Shown: positions 47,000 through 58,218, counted from the stretch's first letter. The stretch: DNA of 64,000 nt from Siphonodentalium dalli (GCA_032622095.1 CP136069.1:123618126-123682125), one strand, 5' to 3'. Notes: generated from the letters alone by a model not told the origin. A program made the numbers and translations.

Positions 47000-47420
47000 T
47001 TTGGCTTAAGCATAAATATTTTAGATTAAGCACAAATATTTTAGCTTAAGCACAATTATTTTTTCTTAAGTGCAAAATTTGAGCTTAAGCGCAAATATGT
47101 GTGCTCAATCACAATTATTTGTGCTTGAGCTCAAATATTTGTGCTTAAGCTCAAATATGTACATTACATTCCCCATCTGAACATAGATCTTCCCTCAAAA
47201 ATAAAATAGGCTTCCCCATGTTTGAATTTCCATGTCACACGATACATTGTGGTGGACTCTGCCAATATTCCTTATTTGCGCTTAATTGCAAATAATTGTG
47301 ATTAAGCGCAAATAATTATGCTTAAGCACAAATAATTGTGTTTTGTGCTTAAAAACGTAATTATATTATTTGCGTTTAAGCGCAATTATTTGTGCTTAAG
47401 CGCAAATAATTATTAAATTA
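47000..47420. repeat. 18-bp dyad-symmetric repeat clusters
   Basis: Two clusters (47000-47160 and 47265-47410) of degenerate GCTTAAGCACAAATATTT units in both orientations, each centred on the palindrome CTTAAG, separated by 100 bp of ordinary sequence. Confidence 0.6.
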
Positions 47421-49481
47421 TCAGTACCCTAACTTGACCTAAGGAGACTAATAAAGTTCTGACCTGATTAACTTTGTTTGTGATTTTTAACCCTCCATTG
47501 ACTGGAGCTTCCTGAAATATTGTGAAAACCATTTGTCAATGCATTCTCTTATATGTCCGAGCCTCCCATAGAGAGAAAATGGTGGGTCAGTCTAGTCCGG
47601 TTACGTTACCGTACCTAACAGGTCGGGCACAGGTGCCAAATTAGCTAAATTTTTAATGTTATTTAAGTCCATTCCCGAAGTTCAACATATACCGCAAATT
47701 ATTGGGAAAAAATTGACTTCATTAGTTAGACCCCATGTCTTCTTCTTCCGGTTGCAGCTGTCGGTCATTTGCTGACCATTATTAGCCGTTGAGTGGAATT
47801 TTTTTTGGCATTTTTTAATTAATTGTTAATAATTTAATATGTACAATCTCAGTTGTTTACTTGTTGGTGTGGTCGAGGAGGATAAGAGGCTTCAAGACTT
47901 CAGGCGACAGTAATTAGGCATCTGCAAGGTGAGTAAGTCGATCACCAGTACTATTGTCTATTAGTTATTAATAATCATGTCATAACTTACAACGAAATTA
48001 GGAGAGCAATCTTTTTACACGTCTATGGTTGACTACAATTGCGCCCAGATTGAGATAAAACGACATCATAACAAGATTATTCATGTCAAAAACATTAAAA
48101 TGTGTGAAAAAGTAGAAAAAAAGACCGAAAACTGAAACATTTTCTGTGGCAATTGTACTGAAAGCAGGTGAGGGTTGCGGTTCCTGAAATTGACATTTCG
48201 GAAAAGTACAAACTTTACACTTTGTAAAGTATGTATTTTCTCCACATTCTTCAGACATTTATTGGCCGAGTGGCCATGGGAAGGTGGAAACGTGCTTGTT
48301 AGTATAGTTAAATATGTTTTTTTTTGTATTTATGTTGGAATCGGTTATTTGTTTTATGAATAAACAATTCATGTTCCCTATTTTCGAGCATCGCACAACG
48401 TTCATCGTCAGATCATATTATTCACTGTTATTTTCTGCATCAAGTAACGCCAGCTGTTATATTCTTCGATCTTCGATTTTGATTATTTACAGTACCTTAC
48501 CATTTAAGTGAGGGATAAACCACGATGAGCTTAGGAATTCGGCCACATAATGTGACAACATGGTCAAGGTATTATCACAAAAATCAAGATACCAAGTTTG
48601 TCAGGCTGAAAAGTCTCATTCGATATCACTGAATAAAGATCCGATTGCAAAATGACGACTTCCCCCCATTACAACATTTGTCCAGGTAGGTTGCGGTGGG
48701 TGCAGTACGCTGTCCGATCTGGCGTGGACATTAATGGCTGATCCATGTACACGCCGCGGTGTGTGCATGTTAAAGAATGCTACTGGAGTTTGAATAGCAG
48801 ACATTTGAAGTCAATATTACCATGGTGTTATAACAGCTTCAAATACATATATAATGGAAAAAAACACTTCACATAGAAATACTATTGGGGCCATTAGGCT
48901 AAATATTGATAACACATCCATCGATCGGGATTATACTAATTTTTTATCTTAACATTCGACTTAAATAACATTGTGTGCACAAAACTGTTAACAAAACAAT
49001 CATTAATATGCATGACACAAGAACGAGGGAAACTTTATAATAACTATAACTACACAAGTGGCTTTGTGTATACTCCTTGCATACATCCAACATGGCACCG
49101 CGCAATGCAGACTGGGGTGTGCGACGTCATGTGGAAACGCTCTATTAGACACTGGCTCAGTATATTTCCATTTCTTCTTATTCGGGGTGAACGCATTCTA
49201 ATTTTTTGTCGAAATTGCCATATTGCGACCGGAATGGCACACTGGGATGTCCCTCAACTCTGAACAAGTCTGACAATCTGTCCATTTCGGATCTATAACC
49301 CGTGACCCCTCGAATGGCTAAAGGGTGGGTGTTCATTGGAGGGGTGTCCACATTGGAATTTCCATCCAACCGCGCCATCTCATTGAACCCGATTAAACTG
49401 TCATGGTCGCAAAATTCCATTTGCATCCCATCCCATTTGGTTGGAGCTTACCAACCGGTGTATGCGGTGATAGCGGTCATG
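47421..49481. other. Intergenic, no gene seen
   Basis: A lone arm of the family-2 MITE hairpin (CAATGCATTCTCTTATAT) at 47539. Nothing else supported. Confidence 0.4.
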
Positions 49482-49688
49482 TTGTAAATGTAGAAGGCCG
49501 ATTACTTCTCTGCTCGAGAGTTCTAGATCTCTTGGTCACAGTCAGTAGATGCTTTGTGTGATCACCAAAGTTAAGCAACGTCGAGCTCGGTTAGTCCTTG
49601 GATTGATGACCAGCTTGGGATTCCGGGTGCTGCCAACTTTCGGTGCGACTCCCGCACTTTTCTCTCTCATTTTGTTACACTAGGGGCT
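49482..49688 (+). mobile_element. 5S rRNA-derived SINE, copy B
   Basis: Same head and tail as copy A at 3590: AGTTAAGCAACGTCGAGCTC, GGTTAGTCCTTGGATTGATG, CTTGGGATTCCGGGTGCTG. The C box is altered (GATTGATGACC), suggesting an inactive copy. Confidence 0.68.
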
Positions 49689-51188
49689 TGTGAAGCTAAG
49701 ACGTAACGCCACCTTTATGTGCCAAAATGGCGACCGGAAGTGGAATTTTGACGTTTTTTACTAACATCTTTAAGATAAATTTCTGTGGTTTGGAACTGGT
49801 CGAGAATTGTGACTTTATTTTGTATTTAGCATGTTCACTGACCATTGGAGCAATGAAATATGCTGTTCGTGGGGTCCAAACCCCTTCCGATCACTCAAAC
49901 ATTCGATTTTACAAAACGCGGTATAACATTTCACAAAAGATCCCCATTGGGATTCTAATCATATTTCATCAAGAAGTGGGAAGAACTGTGCAATGTAAGT
50001 GATGCATTCTATATCTTATTGATACTCGAACTCAATGGTACCAAAATTGTCACTTTAGCTCAAAATAGCCACCAAAATATGGAAAATGGTAATTATTATC
50101 CCAGCGTGCCATGCAACCGCTTACAAGTTGTTGTGATGCACACAATTGACTATTCTGTCTTATATAGCTTGACCACTAACATTTCTGATGCACCTTGGGT
50201 ATTTGTTACTAATTTAACCACTGAAATTACCATAAACTTTCTTGTTTTTGAACGGAAATGGACAGAACGTTGAAACGGAACTGAGAAGGATCATATTATG
50301 TGGCTATTCTGGCCGATTAGCATCAACATTGATCAACTTAATACAGTTTGTATGTCGGTTGACTGTATGGTCATAGGCGAGGTGAGTAGGTATACATAGA
50401 GTTATTGTATTCATGAATGATGTTAGTAGTTATACAATGTGTGTGACTATGTGGTCATGGGTGGGAGTCCGTCCGGAGCATAGTCCGGAGTTTGTTTTGA
50501 CCGAGACGAATTTGTATACAAACAAAATGGCAGACCCCATATTATTCTAATGCTCGTTGTGTTTGCACTGTTTTAAACTGTGAGATGGTTGTAATTCCCG
50601 TAATTTATTTAATGTATTACATTTATATCTTCAATATTTACTTTATCTATGTATTTATTTATTTATTGACACGTATAATTACGATTACAATGGAGAATTC
50701 ATCGTGCGTGGTTGATCGAAAATCTACGGAATATTTTCACCGAAAAATGCCGAACGCAGTTCGCGAGATCAACTGCGTTCGCATACTTTTAAAAATGTGT
50801 AAACACTGCGGCAAATGTCTCTTTTCACATTAAATTACCGCTTTCAATTCACAACTGATGTGGGTTTCAGATCAAATAGCATGTCTTCTGCGGAAAATAT
50901 CCGTTTATTGTCGCAATTGTGATATTTTATTTCATATAATTGTGGTTTTATTTGAGCAGGTCACTAACGCTTAAGTCGTGTCATAGGAATGCATGGGCCT
51001 GGAACTCGGACTAAATGCCAGCATCTCGCCATCAAAATATCTTAGCTGGTTTTAGTACGAGAAGACTTGGACTAGTCTGAAGTGTACGAATGGCTGTGTG
51101 CGCGGGTTATTGGTATATCTAGAAGGGCTGTATGGTCATTGATGAGGTATATATATATACCTGGAGTGACGCTGCCGACAAGAGTGAG

Positions 51189-51230
<42 letters not shown>

Positions 51231-51596
51231 TGAGTGACTATATGGCCATGGCACGGCATTGCACAATTCTTCCCACTTCTTGATGATATATGACTAGAAT
51301 CCCAATGGGGATCTTTTGTGAAATGTTATACCGCGTTTTGTAACATCGAATTTTTGACTGATCGGAAGGGGTTTGGACCCCACGAACAGCGTATTTCATT
51401 GCTCCAATGGTCAGTTAACATGGTAAATATAAAATAAAGTCACAATTCTCAACCAGTTCCAAACCACAGAAACTTATCTTAAAGATATTAGTAAAAAAAC
51501 GTAAAAATTCCACTTCCGGTCGCCATTTTGGCGGCCATCTTGGACGGGGAGTTCCAATTTTGGCACATAAAGGTGGCGTTATGTCTTAGCTTCACA
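49689..51596. mobile_element. 1.9-kb element with inverted arms of more than 300 bp
   Basis: Left arm 49689-49996 and right arm about 51261-51596 are inverted copies (outer ends TGTGAAGCTAAGACGTAACG); the right arm has about 30 extra bp. The 1.26-kb interior has AT repeats and no recognisable transposase. The left end abuts the 5S SINE at 49482-49688. Confidence 0.55.
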
Positions 51597-51664
51597 CAAA
51601 TGTATACATGTTTATACATATGACAAGATGTTCTCACTATAATTGCATCAAGCTGACTTATAGG

Positions 51665-51783
51665 AAATTGGCAGCCATCTTGGACGCCATCTTGAATTAC
51701 AAAAAATGCTCCAAGCATATTTTAGCGGATTTTGGATATGTTATAGAGGAGAGCTTCCTCTTAAAAATGGTATAAAAACCGAC
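51665..51783. repeat. 120-bp repeat with GGATTTTGGATATG core
   Basis: CAGCCATCTTGGACGCCATC through GGTATAAAAACCGACTT, almost the same at 52275-52393. Shorter relatives sit at about 29940-30060 (inverted) and 34440-34555. Confidence 0.6.
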
Positions 51784-52106
51784 TTAGTCCGATTTGTTTC
51801 TAGGTTGACCAGACTATGTATCCAAACGCCCAACAAAGACTATCCTGCTATACTCCAGGTAGCGGTATGCATAAACACTTCAACCATAACCGTACAGTCA
51901 TTCCATGTACACATATATACACATAACCATAACCATAACCACACAACAAGTCCCCATTTATCCATACACCCACCCATGATCATACCGGCAGCTAACACAT
52001 GTGCGCATACAACTTACTGTGTACACCCACCTGTTTTAAAGGGTGACTGTACAGTAAATCCAGCCAATTTTTGTGACAGAATATTTTGTATTTTGTGACA
52101 GAATAT

Positions 52107-52510
52107 ATGAGTGTATTTTGCACTGGCTCAAATATATAGTAGACTAGCCGATGAGCCCGACGTTGTCCGGGCTATTCAAAAACCAAATTTCAAGTCGATA
52201 GCTCTACCCGTTTCCGAGATCTGCGTATGCGCGAAACTGGCGTCGCACGGGCTCGGCGACCCGATAAAATTCGTATCCGGGGCAGCCATCTTGGACGCCA
52301 TCTTGAATTACAAAAAATGCTCAAAGCATATTTTAGCGGATTTTGGATATGTTATAGAGGAGAGCTTCCTCTTAAAAATGGTATAAAAACCGACTTTAAG
52401 AGGAAACGGGTAGAGCTATCGACTTGAAATTTGGTTTTTGAATAGCCCGGACAACGTCGGGCTCATCGGCTAGTCTACTATATATTTGAGCCAGTGCAAA
52501 ATACACTCAT
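52107..52510. repeat. Perfect 109-bp inverted repeat at Helitron junctions
   Basis: 52107-52215 and 52402-52510 are exact reverse complements as I read them. Each arm spans a Helitron 3' end and the 5' start of the next Helitron. The spacer of 186 bp includes the repeat copied from 51665-51783. Confidence 0.75.
52144..52473. mobile_element. Helitron-derived composite with two opposed 3' ends
   Basis: Left edge CTAGCCGATGAGCCCGACG is the reverse complement of the right edge (GCTCATCGGCTAG), so both edges are Helitron 3' termini pointing outward. Between them lie part of a minus-strand Helitron unit (to about 52275) and a 120-bp repeat (52275-52393) that also occurs at 51665-51783. It is the core of the perfect inverted repeat 52107-52215 / 52402-52510. 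Confidence 0.6.
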
Positions 52511-52932
52511 GTTATCTGCGGACGATGTAAACAACAAATTATGCATGAGCTTATTTTGCACTCACCCCTGGTTCAAATTCATTCATTTGTTGCATATAAT
52601 TGGCTGTGTTTAGTGTACAGTCCCCTTTACTGGGAAATTCTTGATCATTCGGATCTCAAATTTGCGACAGTGTCCGTGACCTTGACCTCACTCATATAGG
52701 CATGTTTCTGGACCCCGATCGATCCGACTCAAATTTGGTATGTAGGCCTACTTTGATCCCGGTAACGATATGGGCGGGTCCAATTTCACGTGCGAATGTG
52801 TCCTTGACCTTGACCTCGCTCATATACGCTCATATAGGCATGTTTCTGGACCGCGCTGTATATTCTGCCTTGGCGTAGACGATCACAAAGAAATCCCTAA
52901 ATAGCCCGGACGAAGTCGGGCACATCAGCTAG
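52474..52932 (+). mobile_element. Helitron, array member 1, carrying foldback sequence
   Basis: Starts TCTACTATATATTTGAGCC directly after the CTAG of the preceding composite and ends at CATCAGCTAG (52932). The interior has the right arm of the 7-kb foldback (to about 52630), then two 130-bp repeat units, as at 7290-7769. The next Helitron starts at the following base. Confidence 0.65.
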
Positions 52933-53316
52933 TCTCATATATATTTTGAAGACCTCTGTTTGTCTGTCTGTCTGTCTGTCTGTATGTCATTTATACAAAT
53001 CTACGATTCTCGACTGATCGGGACGAAACTTGGTACGTGTGTGTAGTTTGACCAGGCGGTCGATGTTGTCGTATTGGCGAGTCCGTGCGACGCCAGCTTC
53101 GCGCATGCGCAGACGAGATCTCGGAAACGGGTAGAGCTATCGACTTGAAATTTGGTATGTGAATGTATCTTGCCCCGGATACGAATTTTATCGGGTCGCC
53201 GAGCCCGTGCGACGCCAGTTTCGCGCATACGCAGACCAGATCTCTGAAACGGGTAGAGCTATCGACTTGAAATTTGGTTTTTGAATAGCCCGGACAACGT
53301 CGGGCTCATCGGCTAG
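52933..53316 (+). mobile_element. Helitron, array member 2
   Basis: Starts TCTCATATATATTTTGAAG, as does the copy at 56555, and ends with stem GCCCGGACAACGTCGGGC then CATCGGCTAG at 53316. It contains two units of a 120-bp repeat (GGAAACGGGTAGAGCTATCG, CCCCGGATACGAATTTTATC). It abuts members on both sides with no base between. Confidence 0.75.
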
Positions 53317-53548
53317 TCTACTATATATTTTAGAACGTCTGTCTGTCTATGACAGTGTGTGTGTTATATACTCGAAAACTGCTCGACCGATCCGACTAAA
53401 ATTTGGTATGTAGGCCTGCTTTGATCCCGAGAACAATATGGGTAGGTCCAATTTCACGTGCAACCGTGTCCTTGACCTTGACCTCGCTCATATACGCTCA
53501 TATAGGCATGTTTCGGTCCGCCCAGACGAAGTCGGGCACATCAGCTAG
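53317..53548 (+). mobile_element. Helitron, array member 3
   Basis: Starts TCTACTATATATTTTAGAAC and ends GACGAAGTCGGGCACATCAG then CTAG at 53548, with one 130-bp unit. The flank after it (TATCTTGTAATTATG) is the same as after 7769, marking the orthologous insertion shared by both duplication copies. Confidence 0.75.
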
Positions 53549-53825
53549 TATCTTGTAATTATGAAATTTAAAAAATATTATCATAATTATAATTTGAATT
53601 TCTGTAAGAAATAAATTTTCTAAATAATAGAAAATGTGTTGCAAGAAATTTTTCTAGGTATACTCCAAAGATAATATTCCTTGTTATAAGTTTTTTCTTC
53701 TTCCCAAAATAAGAAAATCATTTTTGGCAGTGTGTGCCCCGATTTTCAAAATCAAACACATCTCAACCAATTAAAATATGTTCGAAAAATGTACCTATAT
53801 TGTATTTTATTCTTAAATTCCGCAG

Positions 53826-54004
53826 GACTGAGTCCGGAAGGCTGTAGTGATGGGTGGATCGGTTTCGGTGACTTATGTTACCCGATTGAACCCGTCGAGG
53901 TGACGTTCGAGTATGCCGAGAGCACATGCCAATCAGTTGGAGCTCATCTAACCAGCATATGGAACGACGAAGAATTCGATTTCATCCAAAAGATTTGATG
54001 GAAG
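53826..54004 (+). pseudogene. C-type lectin exon 2, copy 2, with nonsense codon
   Basis: Paralogue of the exon at 8593, with the same acceptor context (CCGCAG), phase, length (179 bp) and cysteines (EGCSDGW, LCYPIEP, ESTCQSVGAH). Four codons before the donor, TTA of copy 1 is TGA here (53996-53998), so the frame stops after FIQKI unless an alternative donor is used, and no earlier GT fits. Upstream, this copy is bordered by the Helitron array, and no signal-peptide exon is recognisable. It is therefore probably a disabled copy, although its exon 3 (56031) remains open and the continuation lies outside the window. Confidence 0.8.
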
Positions 54005-55371
54005 GTGCATTATCTCTAATTTCATAACATGAGGGTGTTCATGTAGATAATGCTCAGCTCCCAATGGGACTTTCTATTCATTTTTTTTACTATTTTGATG
54101 TGGCAACTCTTCCAGAATAACTAAATAATATATCGTAAATGGTCGGCTGAATTTTAGCTATATGTAGTGACATAGATCATGCCACGAATATCTACTTTAG
54201 CTATATATACGCCCGTATAGGGATTATATTCCACCAGTACAAAACCTCGGAACTTTACAACATTCAAGAAACAGCACATGGGATATATTTCTTTCTTAAG
54301 GGTGGATATACACACATGTATGTAATCTCTGCAATTATCGTGTATTTGGCGTTTTACATGCATCATACAGACAATGTAATATGTGTCCACTGACAACGCA
54401 ATCATTACCGATGTGCTGACCGCACTGAACCCTAGTTGCAATTAAGTCGGAATGTAGAGAAGCCGCTATCTTGGACCGAGTCGCCAGGTCACTTTTAAAA
54501 TAATTGTTCGTGGGTTAACCCATATGGTGGACGTTCTATCTAAATAACTACCAGTCTTCTCTTGATATTTATAGCAGTGGTGGATCAGGATTTCCCCGAC
54601 TTGGGGCTATATATGATCCCCGACTTGGGGCTATATATGATCCCGAAAGCTACCAGGTGGGGTGGCTAACTCTGAGCTATCTAAGTAAAACATAATATAT
54701 TGTACCTTCTTGCCCAGATTATTCCGACCGATACATTCAACTAAGTCCCTTAGCGATTTGAAGCTTTCGACTTGAGTTTCGAGACCCCACGCCAAACAAG
54801 CATCATGGTCGAACATGTTCTATATCTATGGCAGACGTATCGCTTCTGGTGTTCGTGCATTAATATATACCAGATATAACACATACTTGACTAAATTCCG
54901 CATCCGTAAGAGAAGACATGTTTTGGACTGGCCTTAAATGTCCTGATAGCAGACAGTTTGACTTCGCGTATCACTACTCACTAGTCTGGCCTGTTAACAA
55001 TGAACCTCTCGCGCGCAGGTGATTAATGTCGTCAATTATTGGTGTGGCCATGTAAAATACATGTAATACATGTATTTTACATACAGAAATTACATAGATG
55101 TGTGTGTCCACCCTAATACATGTTTCTCAATAATCACGCAACTTCACATTAGGGTGTGGTCTCAGTTCGAGATTGCATGCATTTTTTCCACTTACTGTCA
55201 GACACAACAGCAAGCTATTTATTATCTGTTTCAAAAGTGATACAAACGTTATTTATATATACCATATTACCATGCAAGGAATGGACCAACAGAGAACGCT
55301 CTTTATTTTGTTAAAGCTGAATTAGGACAACAAGGAACCCTTCTTTTCTTCTACGGAGGATAGAAAGGGTT

Positions 55372-55635
55372 ATAATTCTAATATACTATTTTAATGTTAA
55401 CTTAATATCTAATTTCAATATTTTAATTCTAGCTTAATATTATAATTTCAATATTTTAATTCGAATTTATCATTTTAACTCTAACTTAAGATTTTAACTC
55501 TAACTTAGTATTTTAATTCTAGCTCAATATTTCAACTATTATTCAATATTCTAATTATAATATTTTAAGTTTAATTTAATATTTTAATTCTAAATTAAAA
55601 TTATAACTCTAATATAATATTTCAATTCTAACTTG
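55372..55635. repeat. AT minisatellite, copy 2
   Basis: Same degenerate TTTTAATTCTAACTTAATA units as 8927-9250 but shorter, so unit number has changed since the duplication. Confidence 0.7.
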
Positions 55636-56030
55636 TTTCTAGTTTATATTTAATAAGTTTACATATCAAAGGCTTTGGAATCTAAGTATGGAGCTATAAC
55701 ACAAATCTGCTAAACGGTAAAAAGTTAAAATTAAAAAACTCAAGTGGATTGAACAAATACTAAGTTGGAATCTGAAGATTGCGAGTGCTTTAAGGCCTAC
55801 ACTGCAAAAAAAAATAATCACAAACTGTCTCAATAGATCAACAGATAGACTAGGTTCTTCGCGGCCATGGTTCCACAACAGTGTTACTACAATTATTATA
55901 TTATATTATAAAGATATATATCAGATTCAGATTGGGTTTATTTCCGGTTTTCCTGGTGCAAAACTTATTCAAAATTGATAAGAAAACACTATAATTCAAA
56001 TGATCAGAACTGATCCTAATTTAATTACAG

Positions 56031-56133
56031 GAAAACATAGCATCGAAAACAGAATTCGCCTGGATAGGATTAAGTTCTGATAATGACACCAGCACGTGGT
56101 TAGATGGCTCCGATCGAACGTATATCCACAACG
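56031..56133 (+). CDS. C-type lectin exon 3, copy 2
   Basis: Paralogue of the exon at 9910: TTACAG acceptor, open frame with EFAWIGLSSDND and WLDGSDRTYIHN, and a GTGAGT donor in phase 1. It is 3 bp longer than copy 1, an in-frame codon gain in the loop after WIGLSS. Given the nonsense codon in the preceding exon, it is probably part of a decaying gene, although nothing in this exon itself is broken. The expected next exon would lie beyond 64000, since the flank preceding exon 4 of copy 1 recurs at 63840-64000. Confidence 0.72.
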
Positions 56134-56554
56134 GTGAGTGCATGAGTGGGACATTAATTTAATATACATTGGTCAAATCGTAGGATTATGTTCTTGGTGG
56201 TCTGTGGTGGAAAGATTCGTAGAAGTTGTGTTAAATGCATTGTCTTCGCGCCATATGCTTGGTGACTTTTCAAAGAAAGGTCAAATGTTCCAGATATACA
56301 TTTGAGAGATAGTTATTTTGTTTTGCGTCATGTTAAATTTCGGACATTTTATTTTATCATACCGTTTTCTTGAAATACGATGCTTATATACAAACGAACC
56401 AAATTCCTGCCAATACACCGGGTCTTGCATGTGGTTATCTTTGTCGTGGATTAGATTTACGTCTACACGACAGCACCTATACTATACACCTCATATTCCA
56501 AGATGGTGCCGCCCACTGACGCTTATCCAACCATACCGATAGGACAACTCACTA

Positions 56555-57071
56555 TCTCATATATATTTTGAAGACATCTGTTTGTCTGTCTGTCTGTCTG
56601 TATGTCTGTATGTCATTTATACAAATCTACGATTCTCGACCGATCGGGACGAAACGTGGTACGTGTGTGTAGTTTGACCAGGCGGTCGACGTTGTCGCAT
56701 TGGTGAGCCCGTGGGGCGCCCGCTTCGCGCATCCGCAGACGAGATCTCGGAAACGGGTGGAGCTATCGACTTGAAATTTGCTATGTGAATGTATCTTGCC
56801 CCGGATACGAATTTTATCGGGTCGCCGAGCCCGTGCGACGCCAGTTTCGCGCATACGCAGACCAGATCTCGGAAACGGGTAGAGCTATCGAGTATCGACT
56901 TGAAATTTGGTATGTGAATGTATCTTGCCCCGGATACGAATTTTATCGGGTCGCCGAGCCCGTGCGACGCCAGCTTCGCGCATGCGCAGACCAGATCTCG
57001 GAAACGGGTAGAGTTATCGACTTGAAATTTGGTATTTGAATAGCCCGGACAACGTCGGGCTCATCGGCTAG
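56555..57071 (+). mobile_element. Helitron inserted in the 24-bp minisatellite of copy 2
   Basis: Starts TCTCATATATATTTTGAAG after CACTA and ends GCTCATCGGCTAG before TATTATATATAGG. Removing it restores an unbroken minisatellite unit, an A/T insertion with no target duplication, and copy 1 at 10948 lacks it. The 517 bp hold three tandem 120-bp units. This is the cleanest Helitron in the window and later than the segmental duplication. Confidence 0.85.
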
Positions 57072-57275
57072 TATTATATATAGGACAACTCACTATATTA
57101 TATATAGGGCAACTCACTATATTAGATATAGGACAATTAACTCACTATATTAGATAAAGGATAACTCACTATTAGATATACTATATTAGATATGACAACT
57201 CACTTCATTAGATATAAAACAACTCACTATATTATAGATATAGGACAACTCATTATAGGACAACTCACAATATTG
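57072..57275. repeat. 24-bp minisatellite next to LicD, copy 2
   Basis: Right part of the array split by the Helitron at 56555; the left remnant is 56541-56554. Units are AGGACAACTCACTATATTAG with small indels. Confidence 0.8.
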
Positions 57276-57315
57276 GACGTTTCTATCCTGCAATATTAGA
57301 AGATATTTTAAAAAG

Positions 57316-58218
57316 TCAATCCAGTATCCAATGGAAATTACTTCCAATGTCATCGTTACCAAACATCAACGTTTCATGGACTTTTCTGCCATCAAACGTC
57401 CTGTTAACCATAGGGTAAACCGTTCTCACGTTGTCACATCTCATTATGCTCACTTGGGACTTAACGTTTGTAATATGATTATAAGAATTGCTCAAGCACC
57501 ACTCCATAAAGTAATATTTCTTCAAGCAAGACTCCACGTTGTGTGGACTAGGTAACATGACGTTTTCATACGGCCTCCTCCGCAACGGGAATACATCTCT
57601 GATTTTGTACTTTACGTTACTCCATTTTGGGCTCACGTCCCACATGTGAGTTCTGTTTGTTGCAAAATACATGACGTGTATGAATGGCCAGAGGTTATCA
57701 TCTAATCCGTCGACGACTTTTTCATAACTACCGTTGATGGGAATTGTCTTCCAGCCGAGGGTTTTCATGGCAAAAAGGAATCTTCGCCTCTGTCGAAAGT
57801 CCATTATGAAATCGAGATCATCGTCCCATGGAATGAAACCATGATGCCGATACGAACCTAGCAAGGTGCCCCCATACATCATGTATGTGAACGAATTCTC
57901 CTCCATCGTTGACACAAAACGCTTTATCAGCTGCTCAAAGCGTATCAAACTGGTTTGGTTTATTCTTGGTTCAAATGACGTCAACCAAGCTTCTTCGGGG
58001 GAACGTTTAACGGTCTCGTGTATGATATCTGAGGCTTTCTTCATGATGTTTCCAAGTCTACCAAAACTGAAGGGTTGACGATCTATCGAAAATTCCGTCT
58101 CAAAAGAGAGAATCGCTCGGTTTGCGAGATTATTATATAGGATGATAGCACAGACGAGGGTCGTCAGAATCGCAAATGAAATCCACCGACAGAAGAACCT
58201 GCCTCCGTATGGGGACAT
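57316..58218 (-). CDS. LicD-family phosphotransferase-like type II membrane protein
   Basis: Intact single-exon gene of 300 codons. Residues about 11-30 (WISFAILTTLVCAIILYNN) form one hydrophobic anchor near the N-terminus, typical of Golgi type II enzymes. Residues about 110-140 hold the LicD signature (YGGTLLGSYRHHGFIPWDDD), with an acidic triad as the likely metal site. The LicD fold, shared with bacterial LicD phosphocholine transferase and animal fukutin/FKRP, moves phospho-sugar or phospho-alcohol groups from nucleotide donors to glycans; the substrate here is unknown. N-glycosylation-type motifs (NQT, NRT) suit a lumenal domain. The start is the first ATG after a CAACA context. It sits antisense downstream of lectin exon 3 of copy 2, about 1.2 kb away, with a minisatellite and a Helitron between. 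Confidence 0.9.
   Translation of the reverse strand: MSPYGGRFFCRWISFAILTTLVCAIILYNNLANRAILSFETEFSIDRQPFSFGRLGNIMKKASDIIHETVKRSPEEAWLTSFEPRINQTSLIRFEQLIKRFVSTMEENSFTYMMYGGTLLGSYRHHGFIPWDDDLDFIMDFRQRRRFLFAMKTLGWKTIPINGSYEKVVDGLDDNLWPFIHVMYFATNRTHMWDVSPKWSNVKYKIRDVFPLRRRPYENVMLPSPHNVESCLKKYYFMEWCLSNSYNHITNVKSQVSIMRCDNVRTVYPMVNRTFDGRKVHETLMFGNDDIGSNFHWILD

Noticed and set aside
47000-47420. CRISPR-like array
   Set aside because: Repeats are short, degenerate and in both orientations without regular unique spacers, and the genome is animal.
52107-52510. Inverted repeat read as an ordinary TIR transposon
   Set aside because: The arms consist of Helitron ends and starts and no target duplication is visible.
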